A stretch of 61,588 bases of DNA, taken from the NCBI GenBank assembly GCA_947173895.1, contig CAMWGU010000013.1, forward strand, positions 1 through 61,588. Reading direction: 5' to 3'. Made by a program: the position numbers and the translations under genes. Position 1 is the stretch's first letter. Every line of letters begins with the position of its first letter. The DNA is from an uncultured Bacteroides sp. (GTDB lineage Bacteria > Bacteroidota > Bacteroidia > Bacteroidales > Bacteroidaceae). Positions 45,666 through 54,337 of the stretch are shown piece after piece. The notes under the pieces are model-generated. The model made no database searches, was not told the DNA's origin, and saw nothing but the letters and a program-made list of their open reading frames with translations.

Positions 45666-46919
45666 ATGATGACAATTGACAAATTCAACTTTGCCGGTAA
45701 AAAGGCAATTGTTCGTGTGGACTTTAATGTTCCTTTGGACGAAAATGGTAAAATTACGGATGACACTCGTATCCGCGGTGCTCTTCCTACACTGAAGAAA
45801 GTGTTGGCTGACGGTGGCAGCTTGATTATCATGTCACACATGGGTAAGCCCAAAGGTAAAGTAAATGCCAAATACTCATTGAGTCAGATTGTCGGTGCTG
45901 TTTCTGAAAAATTAGGTGTTTCTGTTCAGTTCGCTTCTGATTGTGCAAAGGCTGGCGATGCTGCGGCAGCTTTGAAACCGGGTGAAGTCCTGTTGCTTGA
46001 AAACCTGCGTTTCTATCCCGAAGAAGAAGGAAAGCCGGTTGGCATTGATAAAGAAGATCCTGCATACGAAGATGCCAAGAAGGCTATGAAGACTTCTCAG
46101 AAAGAATTTGCTAAGACCTTGGCTTCTTATGCCGATTGCTATATCAATGATGCATTTGGAACAGCTCACCGTAAACATGCTTCTACGGCTGTGATTGCCG
46201 ATTATTTTGATGCGGACAACAAGATGCTGGGTTACTTGATGGAAAAAGAAGTTCAGGCTGTCGATAATATCCTGAAAGACATTAAGCGTCCGTTCACAGC
46301 TATCATGGGTGGTTCAAAGGTATCTACCAAAATCGGTATCATCGAAAACCTGATGGACAAGGTTGACAACCTGATTCTTTGTGGTGGTATGACTTACACT
46401 TTTGCTAAGGCTCAGGGAGGTAAGATCGGTAATTCCATTGTAGAAGATGACAAACTGGATCTAGCTTTGGATATCATAGCCAAGGCCAAGGCTAAAGGAG
46501 TGAACTTGGTATTGGGTACTGACTGTGTGGCTGCTGACGCATTCTCTAATGATGCCAACACACAAGTTGTTTCTGCCAATGAAATTCCTGAAGGATGGGA
46601 AGGTTTGGATGCCGGTCCTACTACTCAGAAAGCATTTGCTGCTGCTATCGAGGGTGCTAAGACTATTCTTTGGAACGGTCCTGCCGGTGTGTTCGAGTTT
46701 GATAACTTCACAGCCGGTTCACGTGCTATTGCCGAAGCTATCGCTAAAGCAACTAAGGACGGTGCATTTTCATTGATTGGTGGTGGTGACTCCGTTGCTT
46801 GCATCAATAAGTTTGGCATGGCCGATCAGGTTTCTTATATTTCTACTGGTGGTGGTGCTTTGCTGGAAGCTATCGAAGGTAAAATCCTTCCGGGGGTTGC
46901 AGCTATTAAAGGCGAATAA
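45666..46919 (+). CDS. pgk: Phosphoglycerate kinase
   Basis: 417 residues. Motifs: [10 protein letters not shown], the conserved [19 protein letters not shown], the nucleotide-binding GPAGVFE and the C-terminal GGGDSVA. It interconverts 1,3-bisphosphoglycerate and 3-phosphoglycerate in glycolysis. Two adjacent ATGs could start it. High codon regularity fits strong expression. An intrinsic terminator follows. Confidence 0.97.
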   Translation: MMTIDKFNFAGKKAIVRVDFNVPLDENGKITDDTRIRGALPTLKKVLADGGSLIIMSHMGKPKGKVNAKYSLSQIVGAVSEKLGVSVQFASDCAKAGDAAAALKPGEVLLLENLRFYPEEEGKPVGIDKEDPAYEDAKKAMKTSQKEFAKTLASYADCYINDAFGTAHRKHASTAVIADYFDADNKMLGYLMEKEVQAVDNILKDIKRPFTAIMGGSKVSTKIGIIENLMDKVDNLILCGGMTYTFAKAQGGKIGNSIVEDDKLDLALDIIAKAKAKGVNLVLGTDCVAADAFSNDANTQVVSANEIPEGWEGLDAGPTTQKAFAAAIEGAKTILWNGPAGVFEFDNFTAGSRAIAEAIAKATKDGAFSLIGGGDSVACINKFGMADQVSYISTGGGALLEAIEGKILPGVAAIKGE

Positions 46920-46940
46920 TCCGGAATTTCTTTATATATA

Positions 46941-46972
46941 AAAAGGCGGCTCTTTGCGGGCCGCCTTTTTTA
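46941..46972. terminator. Terminator of pgk
   Basis: AAAAGGCGGC and GCCGCCTTTT arms with an 8-9 nt loop and a T run. The A/T flanks also allow use by the convergent porin gene. Confidence 0.85.
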
Positions 46973-46991
46973 TGAATCGTAGTTTGCTTTC

Positions 46992-48206
46992 TTAGAATGT
47001 AAACAGGGCTGTTGCTACCAGTCTGTTGTTTGATACAGAATGGGTATCTACAATTTTTCCGTTGGCCTTGTTCATAGAACCATACCAAGCAGAAGTGAAG
47101 TTATATTCCAATCCCAGTTTCCAATGGGGGGCATTGTAGGTAAGTTCGGCACTGGCGCTTGCCAATTGATCAACATTGGTTCCTGTGCCATACATTTGGC
47201 TCACTTCATCGCTTGTTCCCAGGTTTTTCATATAGCCTACAAATACGGCCGGTTTCCATTTTTTACCATATACGATGTTCAGCCAGGAACTGGAATTGCG
47301 GTTTGGAGAATACGATTGTTCGCCTGTGTGCTGGTCAATGGATTTTATGCCATAACCGCCTAGCATAGACGCTTGTGTGAGATTGGAGCCTAAGATACTT
47401 TTAGCTGCTACATACCACAGAGGAGAGGTATATTTTATATGCACGTCATAGGAAAGTGAGGTGATTCGTTCATCCACTTTATACACTTTATCTTCCACGA
47501 TGGACTGTGTGCGAGGGGTTAATGATACCATTTCGATGCCTGCACCCACCAGCCAGTTGCTACCTTTATAGTTGGCTCCGATATAAATTTCCGGAATGCA
47601 ACTTTCTTTGATATATTTTTGGCTTTTCCCTTCAGGTCCTTGTGACAGATACTGGGATTGCCAAATGGCTGCACCCATTAACTGTACATCGCCCGCTTTG
47701 TAATTGAAACGGATTTGCGGGGCACGGCTGAAGGGCTGGAAAGGGGCTCCCATATTTAGATTCAGAATCTGTGGAGCGACCTCACCGTATAGCGGATGCC
47801 AAGTCTGTCCCAACAGTAAGCTAGGCTTTCCCCAGTCAAGATTTAAATATGCATGACGCAGACGGACGGTAGAGAATGTGGTTCCTGATCCGCGGAAGTC
47901 CATTTCTACTTTAGCAGATGTTTTTGCTTTACCCAACTTGGGTCCTTGTATGTCTACTCCCAAACGGGTGTATAAAGTATAAAAACTTCCGTTGGCTTTT
48001 GCGTTTAGGTCTTTACCATCAGCATCGTATACTTTGTCTTTGGGGTACATGTAGAAAAGTCCGTCAACAGTTTCTTCATTGGCGCGACTGTTGTAGTAAA
48101 GATCGGTTCTTACTTGTCCGTAAAACTTGTAATTAAAATCTTTTTTCTGAGCATAACTACTAGCTGATAGTAGTAAAAACGTGAATAAGAATGAATATTT
48201 TCTCAT
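46992..48206 (-). CDS. Outer-membrane beta-barrel porin-like protein
   Basis: 404 residues. Signal peptide (RKYSFLFTFLLLSASSYAQ). The body is rich in alternating aromatic strands (FYGQVRTDLYYNSR, RLRHAYLNLDWGKPSLLLGQTWHP) and ends in Phe. It resembles DcaP-like or general porins of Bacteroidetes. The substrate is unknown. Monocistronic with a good promoter at 48236-48267. Confidence 0.75.
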   Translation of the reverse strand: MRKYSFLFTFLLLSASSYAQKKDFNYKFYGQVRTDLYYNSRANEETVDGLFYMYPKDKVYDADGKDLNAKANGSFYTLYTRLGVDIQGPKLGKAKTSAKVEMDFRGSGTTFSTVRLRHAYLNLDWGKPSLLLGQTWHPLYGEVAPQILNLNMGAPFQPFSRAPQIRFNYKAGDVQLMGAAIWQSQYLSQGPEGKSQKYIKESCIPEIYIGANYKGSNWLVGAGIEMVSLTPRTQSIVEDKVYKVDERITSLSYDVHIKYTSPLWYVAAKSILGSNLTQASMLGGYGIKSIDQHTGEQSYSPNRNSSSWLNIVYGKKWKPAVFVGYMKNLGTSDEVSQMYGTGTNVDQLASASAELTYNAPHWKLGLEYNFTSAWYGSMNKANGKIVDTHSVSNNRLVATALFTF

Positions 48207-48235
48207 AATTTAAAAAGGTTGTTATAAAAATGGTG

Positions 48236-48267
48236 CAAAACTACTCTTTTTACATCGAAATGCCAAA
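48236..48267 (-). promoter_or_regulatory. Promoter of the porin-like gene
   Basis: On the minus strand TTTG (48267-48264), 20 bp, TAGTTTTG (48243-48236), exact consensus, 29 nt before the start. Confidence 0.75.
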
Positions 48268-48538
48268 AGTGTGGTAGGAAAAGATTGTTGTTGTAACTGT
48301 TTTCTTGTTTGTTTTCATTTTGAATGAAAAGCATTTGTAATACCTTCATGTCTGTTGGCTACTTTTTAGTTCGATGTGTAAAGTGATTATATCCGGTTTT
48401 CACAACAAGACGTTTTGTGCATTTGGTATCGGATTTTGTTTTTCCTGTTTATCAGGTTGATAGAACTCCTGTTTGTTGTATTGGATATTTGGATAGAGAG
48501 TATTCCTTTTTTTGTGTATTGTCTTTTTTATTAATATA
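48268..48538. other. Intergenic region between slyD and the porin promoter
   Basis: AT-rich, no gene, hairpin or repeat supported. Confidence 0.5.
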
Positions 48539-48572
48539 AGCCTCCTTTAAAGAATGAACTTGAAAGGAGGCT
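48539..48572 (-). terminator. Terminator of slyD
   Basis: AGCCTCCTTT and AAAGGAGGCT form a perfect 10-bp stem with a 14-nt loop, 19 nt after the stop. Confidence 0.7.
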
Positions 48573-48590
48573 CTTTATTTTCAATTGTGA

Positions 48591-49157
48591 TTAGTGGCAA
48601 TGTCCACATCCTTCTTCATCACCACATCCATCGCCGCAGTCGCCACAACTGCATCCACATCCGCATCCTTCGCCACTCATCATTTTTACCATCTCTTGGA
48701 TTTCTTCGTTGGTAGCAATGCGAGATTCCACCACTTCGCCTTCGAAAGTTAAGTCTTTGCCGGCATGAGGATGATTCAAATCGACAGTCACACTGTCATT
48801 GGTCACTTCGGTTACAGTCGCATAGAAATGATGTCCTTCGTTGTCCTGTAAAGGAATGATGGCACCTTGGAAGATGCGCTCTTCGTCAAATACTCCGTCA
48901 ATAGTGAACATTTCTTTGGATACAGTGCGTACACCTTCGGACATGTATTCTCCATAGGCTTCTGCAGTAGGAATGATAAAATCAAATTTGTCGCCCTTGT
49001 TTAAGGGAGCTATTTCTGATTCAAAACGTTCCAGGGTGGTTCCCATTCCTGATATGAACTGGAATGGATGTTCTACTGTCGCTTCTTCTACTAATGTTTT
49101 CTTACCGTCTTGCATAACATAAAGCTTGTATGCCACGGTGATGTACTTATTTTCCAT
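48591..49157 (-). CDS. slyD: FKBP-type peptidyl-prolyl isomerase, SlyD-like
   Basis: 188 residues. The FKBP core (YKLYVMQDGKKTLVEEAT, FQFISGMGTTLERFE) encloses an insert-in-flap chaperone domain (about 75-130). The C-terminal 26 residues hold eight Cys plus His, a metal-binding tail like that of E. coli SlyD (nickel). Role: folding and possibly metal supply. The promoter lies at 49212-49243, at the edge of the mobile element. Confidence 0.9.
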   Translation of the reverse strand: MENKYITVAYKLYVMQDGKKTLVEEATVEHPFQFISGMGTTLERFESEIAPLNKGDKFDFIIPTAEAYGEYMSEGVRTVSKEMFTIDGVFDEERIFQGAIIPLQDNEGHHFYATVTEVTNDSVTVDLNHPHAGKDLTFEGEVVESRIATNEEIQEMVKMMSGEGCGCGCSCGDCGDGCGDEEGCGHCH

Positions 49158-49211
49158 GTTTTCTATTTAATAAATGTAATATATAAACTAAGTGTAGATA
49201 TTTTCAGTTGA

Positions 49212-49243
49212 CAAAGTTATGCAAAATCTCCGGAAAAGACGAA
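49212..49243 (-). promoter_or_regulatory. Promoter of slyD
   Basis: TAACTTTG on the minus strand (49219-49212) with TTCG (49243-49240) 20 bp upstream. The -33 part falls inside the direct repeat that also occurs at 60515. Confidence 0.6.
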
Positions 49244-49251
49244 TAAAAAGG
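49222..49251. repeat. Left flanking direct repeat of the mobile element
   Basis: Begins CAAAATCTCCGGAAAAG; partner at 60515-60544 begins CAAAATCTCTGGAAAAG. Weaker similarity continues for about 50 bp (to GCGTTT). Confidence 0.6.
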
Positions 49252-49487
49252 GGCAAATGTCTTCGTAACTCCTGTCAATAAGGCGTTTGCGGAGCCAAAT
49301 GAGGACAGGCGAAAAACCGGGGTAACGCAAAGGAAAGCGGATTTATGAAGCAGAACGGTTTCCAAATCGTTACCCGCCGGATGGTGATTTTTAACACACC
49401 GTGTTGTATCTGGCAGCTTGTGGCACAGGTTGGCATATCAAGGTCTAACTCGTTGAGTAATAACTTTGCAAACAAAAAAAAACGAGT
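49244..49487. other. Left end region of the mobile element
   Basis: No gene. GGGTAACG (about 49319) and CGTTACCC (about 49368) are an inverted pair that could be integrase arm sites. TAACTTTG at 49461-49468 is the probable integrase promoter box and resembles CTnDOT-type att cores. Confidence 0.4.
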
Positions 49488-50711
49488 ATGGCAAGAAGCA
49501 CATTCAAGGTACTGTTCTACGTGAACGGCAGCAAGGAGAAAAACGGTATTGTCCCCATCATGGGACGGGTTACAATCAACGGGACTGTGGCGCAGTTCAG
49601 TTGCAAGCAGAGCATCCCGAAAACGCTTTGGGACGTGAAAGGGAACAAGGCAAAAGGCAAGAGCCACGAGGCGCGGGACATCAACCTTGCCCTTGACAAC
49701 ATCAAGGCGCAAATCATCAAGCACTACCAGCGTATTTCAGACCGTGAGGCATTCGTCACGGCTGAAATGGTACGCAACGCCTATCAGGGAATCGGCAGTG
49801 AGTATGAAACCCTGCTCAAGGCTTTTGACCGTGAGAACGAGGTGTTCAAGAAGCGTGTGGGAAAAGACCGTACAATGGCTACCTACCGCTCACGTGTAGT
49901 GGCAAGGAACTATGTTGCGACTTTCATCAAGTCATTCTATAAACGTACCGACATGGCCATGCCGGAACTTACTCCCGATTTCATAAAGGAGTTCGCCGCA
50001 TACCTCTCAACGGAAGCCGGACTGCATAACGGGACGATATGGGAGAAATGTATGTGGCTGAAAGGCGTGGTTATGCGTGCGCACTTCAACGGACTGATAC
50101 CACGCAACCCTTTCGCACAGTTCCACATCAGCCCCAATGTGAAGGAGCGGGAATATCTGACGGAAGATGAACTGAAAGCGGTCATGACACATGAGTTCGA
50201 GGATAGCAAGCTTGCATACATCCGTGACATCTTCGTTTTTGCCAGTTTCACCGCCTTGTCATTCGTGGACATTCAGGAACTGACGAATGACAACATAGTG
50301 GAGGTGAATGGCGAGAAGTGGATATTGTCCAAACGCCACAAGACAAAAGTCCCCTTTCAAGTGAAGCTGCTGGATATACCCTTGCAGATAATAGAACGCT
50401 ACCGACCGATGCAGAAAGACAACCGCATATTCCCCGGCTTGAACTACTGGTCTGTCTGTAAACCTCTGAAACGGATGATAAAGGAATGTGGTATAACCAA
50501 GTCAATTTCATTTCATTGCAGTCGTCATGGCTTCGCGACGTTAGCTTTGAGCAAGGGTATGCCCATCGAGAGCGTGAGCCGTGTATTGGGACATACGAAT
50601 ATCGTCACAACGCAAATCTACGCAAAGATAACCACGCAGAAACTTGACAACGACCTGACCATGTTCGGCAACAAACTCAATCAGTCGTTTAACAACATAT
50701 CAATGGGATGA
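49488..50711 (+). CDS. Tyrosine recombinase (IntDOT-like integrase)
   Basis: 407 residues. An N-terminal arm-binding part, a SAM-like core-binding domain (about 110-210) and the catalytic domain. The catalytic set is Lys in RHKTKVP, HCSRHG (about 342), LGHTNIV and Tyr in QIYAKI (about 377). The first Arg of the pentad is replaced by Ser (TALSFVD, about 255), as reported for the CTnDOT integrase. It catalyses integration and excision of the element. Its stop overlaps the next gene (ATGA). Confidence 0.92.
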   Translation: MARSTFKVLFYVNGSKEKNGIVPIMGRVTINGTVAQFSCKQSIPKTLWDVKGNKAKGKSHEARDINLALDNIKAQIIKHYQRISDREAFVTAEMVRNAYQGIGSEYETLLKAFDRENEVFKKRVGKDRTMATYRSRVVARNYVATFIKSFYKRTDMAMPELTPDFIKEFAAYLSTEAGLHNGTIWEKCMWLKGVVMRAHFNGLIPRNPFAQFHISPNVKEREYLTEDELKAVMTHEFEDSKLAYIRDIFVFASFTALSFVDIQELTNDNIVEVNGEKWILSKRHKTKVPFQVKLLDIPLQIIERYRPMQKDNRIFPGLNYWSVCKPLKRMIKECGITKSISFHCSRHGFATLALSKGMPIESVSRVLGHTNIVTTQIYAKITTQKLDNDLTMFGNKLNQSFNNISMG

Positions 50712-51097
50712 GTATGGAAAGAAATATCATAACTATGGGTGAATCCGGCTATATCATCATGCCGGATAATGTCGCCAGCATTTGGATGAGTGAGCCGGAT
50801 TTGGTGGAACTGTTCGGGATAATTGTCCCGACACTCCGTGCCGCCATCAAAGCCGTGTATAAAAGTGGCGTACTGAAAAAATACGAGGTACAGAAGTATG
50901 TCGGGCTGGAGAACGGGTATCATTCCGATGTGTTCAGTTTCCCGATGATAGTCGCGCTTGCTTTTCACATCAGCAGTTTTGGGGCGGAACAGGTGCGCAA
51001 TGCTATTATTGAAAGGTTGTACTTGCGAAAAGAGAAAACAGCATTCTTCTTTTCGCCAGGTATTCACAATATGAATATGTCTAATTATCAAGCATAA
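50708..51097 (+). CDS. Small helix-turn-helix-like protein (RhuM-like)
   Basis: 129 residues. Start ATG overlaps the integrase stop. MSEPDLVELFGIIVPTLRAA looks like an HTH, followed by a DVFSFPMIVALAFHISSF segment found in RhuM/virulence-type proteins of mobile elements. Probably regulates or accompanies integration. Assignment is tentative. Confidence 0.5.
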   Translation: MSMERNIITMGESGYIIMPDNVASIWMSEPDLVELFGIIVPTLRAAIKAVYKSGVLKKYEVQKYVGLENGYHSDVFSFPMIVALAFHISSFGAEQVRNAIIERLYLRKEKTAFFFSPGIHNMNMSNYQA

Positions 51098-51162
51098 AAC
51101 CTAATGATATGGCGACATGAAATAGTGAAACCGACAAATCTTTATATGTCAATCTATTGCCG

Positions 51163-51240
51163 ATAAAACGCATTATCAATAAAACGTATTGGTGGTCAGT
51201 TGAACAGACGTATTGCCGCTTTATCAGCAATACGTTTTAC
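51163..51240. repeat. Three copies of an AWAAAACGYATT motif
   Basis: ATAAAACGCATT (51163-51174), ATAAAACGTATT (51179-51190) and, inverted, AATACGTTTTAC (51229-51240). CGTATTG/CAATACG also form an inverted repeat. Location before the helicase gene suggests iterons or an operator. Confidence 0.5.
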
Positions 51241-51243
51241 CAA

Positions 51244-51275
51244 AAAAGTCCGAAGAAGCCTCTTTTCGGGCTTTT
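51244..51275 (+). terminator. Terminator between RhuM-like and helicase genes
   Basis: AAAAGTCCGAA and TTCGGGCTTTT, ten of eleven pairs, followed by a short T run. Confidence 0.55.
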
Positions 51276-51319
51276 GTTGTGTGCATTTTCCTGAAATCCA
51301 AGAAAATTATACGTGAGGT

Positions 51320-52609
51320 ATGCATGAGTTGTTAGACCGACTTCTGAGTATTGCCGAATTTTGCGCCAAACAAACATCTGACAATCATAAAATCAAGATG
51401 CCGATGAAGAAAGAAACTACAGAAAGGGAGGAGTTTATCCGTGTGGGTACGACCCTCTACAAGTTAGTGAACCAGCCCCGTCTGAACGGTGGCTATGTGA
51501 GGAAACGCATCGTGTGGAACAACGAGACGTTGCGGCAGGACTACGGCAAGGACTATCTCGCCACCGTGCCGAAGTATGACGGCTTTTGCACCGTCCCCGA
51601 CCATGTGGACTACCGTCCCGTGGTGGACAAGTTCCTGAACCTCTACGAGCCGATAGGACACCGCCCGCAGCAAGGCGAATTTCCCTGTATCCGGTCATTG
51701 GTGCGCCACATTTTCAGTGAACAGTACGAACTGGGCATGGATTTCCTTCAACTGCTCTACCTGAAACCAGTACAAAAACTGCCTATCCTGTTGTTGGTGT
51801 CGGAAGAGCGTAACACAGGCAAAAGCACGTTCCTGAACTTCCTGAAAGCCGTGTTTCAGAACAACGTCACGTTCAACACTAACGAGGATTTCCGCAGCCA
51901 GTTCAATTCCGACTGGACGGGCAAGCTGCTCATCGTAGTGGACGAGGTGCTGCTCAACCGCAGGGAAGACAGCGAGAGGTTGAAGAATCTCAGCACCACA
52001 CTCTCCTACAAGGTGGAAGCCAAAGGCAAAGACCGTGACGAGATAGCCTTCTTCGCCAAGTTCGTGCTGTGTTCCAACAACGAGTATCTGCCTGTCATCA
52101 TCGACGCAGGAGAAACACGCTATTGGGTACGCAAGATAAACCGCCTGCAATCCGACGACACCAATTTCCTGCAAAAGCTGAAAGCGGAAATCCCGGCTTT
52201 CCTGTATCATTTACAGTACAGGACGATGGCAACGAAAAAAGAAAGCCGGATGTGGTTTGCCCCGTCATTGCTGCATACCGAAGCCTTGCAGAAGATTATC
52301 CGCAGCAACCGTAACCGTCTGGAAATCGAGATGTGCGAGCTTATACTCGACATCATGGACAGTACAGGCACGGACACGTTCTCATTCTGCTATAACGATA
52401 TTCTTCTTTTGTTAATACACTCGCAGGTAAAGGTGGAAAAGCACCAAGTCCGGAAAGTCTTGCAGGAGTGCTGGAAGCTCACACCTGCAGCCAACGGACT
52501 GACCTATACCACCTACCAGTTCAACTATAATCGGGAATGTCGATATGAGCCGATAAAAAGAGTCGGTCGTTTCTACACCGTCACAAGGGAACAGCTTGAA
52601 TCCCTGTAA
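51320..52609 (+). CDS. Primase-helicase-type ATPase (DUF5906-like)
   Basis: 429 residues; starts at residues 27 or 29 are also possible. P-loop EERNTGKST (about 163-170), Walker B-like LLIVVDEVLL and SF3-like LCSNNEYLP. Such proteins unwind DNA at the origin of excised elements. Works with the primase encoded downstream. No zinc-binding part in this protein. Confidence 0.75.
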   Translation: MHELLDRLLSIAEFCAKQTSDNHKIKMPMKKETTEREEFIRVGTTLYKLVNQPRLNGGYVRKRIVWNNETLRQDYGKDYLATVPKYDGFCTVPDHVDYRPVVDKFLNLYEPIGHRPQQGEFPCIRSLVRHIFSEQYELGMDFLQLLYLKPVQKLPILLLVSEERNTGKSTFLNFLKAVFQNNVTFNTNEDFRSQFNSDWTGKLLIVVDEVLLNRREDSERLKNLSTTLSYKVEAKGKDRDEIAFFAKFVLCSNNEYLPVIIDAGETRYWVRKINRLQSDDTNFLQKLKAEIPAFLYHLQYRTMATKKESRMWFAPSLLHTEALQKIIRSNRNRLEIEMCELILDIMDSTGTDTFSFCYNDILLLLIHSQVKVEKHQVRKVLQECWKLTPAANGLTYTTYQFNYNRECRYEPIKRVGRFYTVTREQLESL

Positions 52610-52629
52610 TATCATTCTTTTTTGTTGAA

Positions 52630-52866
52630 TTGATGAATAAGGATATGACTATGCTGATAACTAATAATATACACTCTCAACAATTTCTCAACAATCGAAA
52701 AGAGCTGTTGAGAGAGGAACAGCACCCGTTTGTTGGTTCCTCTTTTGTCGAGTGGTTTGTTGAGAAGATGTTGAATAGCTATAATGCTGTATATAAGCGT
52801 GCTATGACAACCATTCATCAAATCATCGTTTTTACATTCATCACTAAATCCATTGTAAGATTATGA
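52630..52866 (+). CDS. Possible small protein overlapping the primase gene
   Basis: 78 residues, stop overlapping the primase start (ATGA), like other overlaps in this element. The sequence has no recognised family and is AT-richer than its neighbours. It contains a perfect 9-bp inverted repeat CTCTCAACA/TGTTGAGAG (52673-52715), so the region may be an origin rather than a gene. Confidence 0.3.
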   Translation: MMNKDMTMLITNNIHSQQFLNNRKELLREEQHPFVGSSFVEWFVEKMLNSYNAVYKRAMTTIHQIIVFTFITKSIVRL

Positions 52867-53801
52867 CTACACAAGAAGCGAAACAAATCAGAATCGCAGA
52901 CTATCTGCAAAGTCTGGGCTACACGCCCGTAAAGCAACAGGGAAACAGCCTGTGGTACAAATCCCCGTTCCGGCAGGAAACGGAAGCCTCGTTCAAGGTG
53001 AATACCGACCGTAACTTGTGGTTCGATTACGGGCTGGGTAGGGGCGGCAACATCATTACGTTGGCACAGGAACTTTATGCATCCGACTATGTGCCTTACC
53101 TGCTTGACAGGATAGCTGAACAGGCTCCACACGTCCGTCCCGTGTCTTTCTCTTTTCGCCAGCAGGCATCCGAACCGAGTTTTCAACATCTGGAAGTGAG
53201 AGAACTCACCCATCCGGCATTGCTCCGCTACTTGCAAGAACGGGGTATAAACATAGCTTTGGCAAAGCCGGAATGTAGGGAACTGCACTTCATCCATAAC
53301 GGAAAGCCTTATTTCGCCATCGGTTTCCCGAACGTGGCAGGAGGATATGAGGTACGTAACCGTTTCTTCAAAGGCTGCATCGCCCCGAAAGACATCAGCC
53401 ATATCCGACAACATGGAGAGTCGAGAGAGAAATGCCTCGTGTTCGAGGGCATGACGGACTATCTTTCCTTCCTCACGTTGCGGATGAAGAACTGCCCGAC
53501 CATACCCAACCTTGACAAGCAGGATTACGTCATCCTCAATTCTGTCTCCAATGTTTCCAAAGCCATAGATGTGCTGCACGGGTACGGGCGCATTCACTGT
53601 CTGCTCAACAATGACGATGCAGGAAGAAACGCATACCGAGAACTGGAGAGGGAGTTCACCGGACGTATCCGCGACTTCTCCGACAACTACAAAGGGCACA
53701 AAGACCTGAATGATTACCTGTGCGGCAAGCGACAGGAATTAGTCATTAGTCCACCACCACAAACCATCGTAAAACCGAAGAAGAAAGGATTGGGATTGTG
53801 A
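52863..53801 (+). CDS. CHC2/Toprim DNA primase
   Basis: 312 residues. The N-terminal CHC2-like fold (WYKSPFRQETEASFKVN, FDYGLGRGGNII) has lost the zinc Cys. Toprim motifs are FEGMTDYLSFL and NNDDAGRNAY. It should prime replication of the excised element with the upstream helicase. Ends in a basic PKKKGLGL tail. Confidence 0.85.
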   Translation: MTTQEAKQIRIADYLQSLGYTPVKQQGNSLWYKSPFRQETEASFKVNTDRNLWFDYGLGRGGNIITLAQELYASDYVPYLLDRIAEQAPHVRPVSFSFRQQASEPSFQHLEVRELTHPALLRYLQERGINIALAKPECRELHFIHNGKPYFAIGFPNVAGGYEVRNRFFKGCIAPKDISHIRQHGESREKCLVFEGMTDYLSFLTLRMKNCPTIPNLDKQDYVILNSVSNVSKAIDVLHGYGRIHCLLNNDDAGRNAYRELEREFTGRIRDFSDNYKGHKDLNDYLCGKRQELVISPPPQTIVKPKKKGLGL

Positions 53802-53859
53802 CATTCCGAATGAGAAAAACGGGAGCTGCCCGAAACTTATTCTTCGAGGATTTGGAGGT

Positions 53860-53897
53860 AGCAAGTTTGTGTTTCGGGTGTACCGAAACCGCTTGCT
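53860..53897. other. Candidate oriT hairpin
   Basis: Nested arms AGCAAG/CTTGCT outside and GTTTCGG/CCGAAAC inside with a 5-nt centre. There is no T tract. It lies 78 nt upstream of mobC, where transfer origins of mobilizable elements usually are. Confidence 0.5.
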
Positions 53898-53974
53898 GTC
53901 CACCATCCAAGTTACAGGAGGTGGCATCCCGTTGGTCTATACAGTATAATCAGTAACAGCATTGAAAGTAGAAA

Positions 53975-54337
53975 ATGGAGCATAAGGAATATAAGAAACT
54001 TAACAAGGGCGGTCGCCCGAAAAAGGAAACGGCGGAAAAGCTGAGCTATCGCATTGGCGTGAAAATGGCGGCAGCCGACTACTTCCGCCTGCTGACACGG
54101 GCGCATGAGGCAGGCGTATCGCCGAGCGAGTACATGAGGGAATGTTTCCGCAACGGTCATGTGAAGGAACGGTTGTCGGAGGAACACACCGGATACATCC
54201 GCCAGCTCTGCGGCATGGCGAACAATCTCAACCAGCTTGCGCATAAGGCTAACGCCGGAGACTTCCACGACGCGCGGTGGGACTGTAAGGTGGCTGTGGC
54301 ACGGATTCACGAACTCTTGACCAATATAGGGATATGA
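53975..54337 (+). CDS. mobC: Relaxosome accessory protein MobC
   Basis: 120 residues. Basic N-terminus (NKGGRPKKETAEKLSYRIGVKM), then a ribbon-helix-helix-like region and the MobC signature LCGMANNLNQLAHKAN. It binds oriT and helps the relaxase nick. Its stop overlaps the MobA start. Confidence 0.88.
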   Translation: MEHKEYKKLNKGGRPKKETAEKLSYRIGVKMAAADYFRLLTRAHEAGVSPSEYMRECFRNGHVKERLSEEHTGYIRQLCGMANNLNQLAHKANAGDFHDARWDCKVAVARIHELLTNIGI

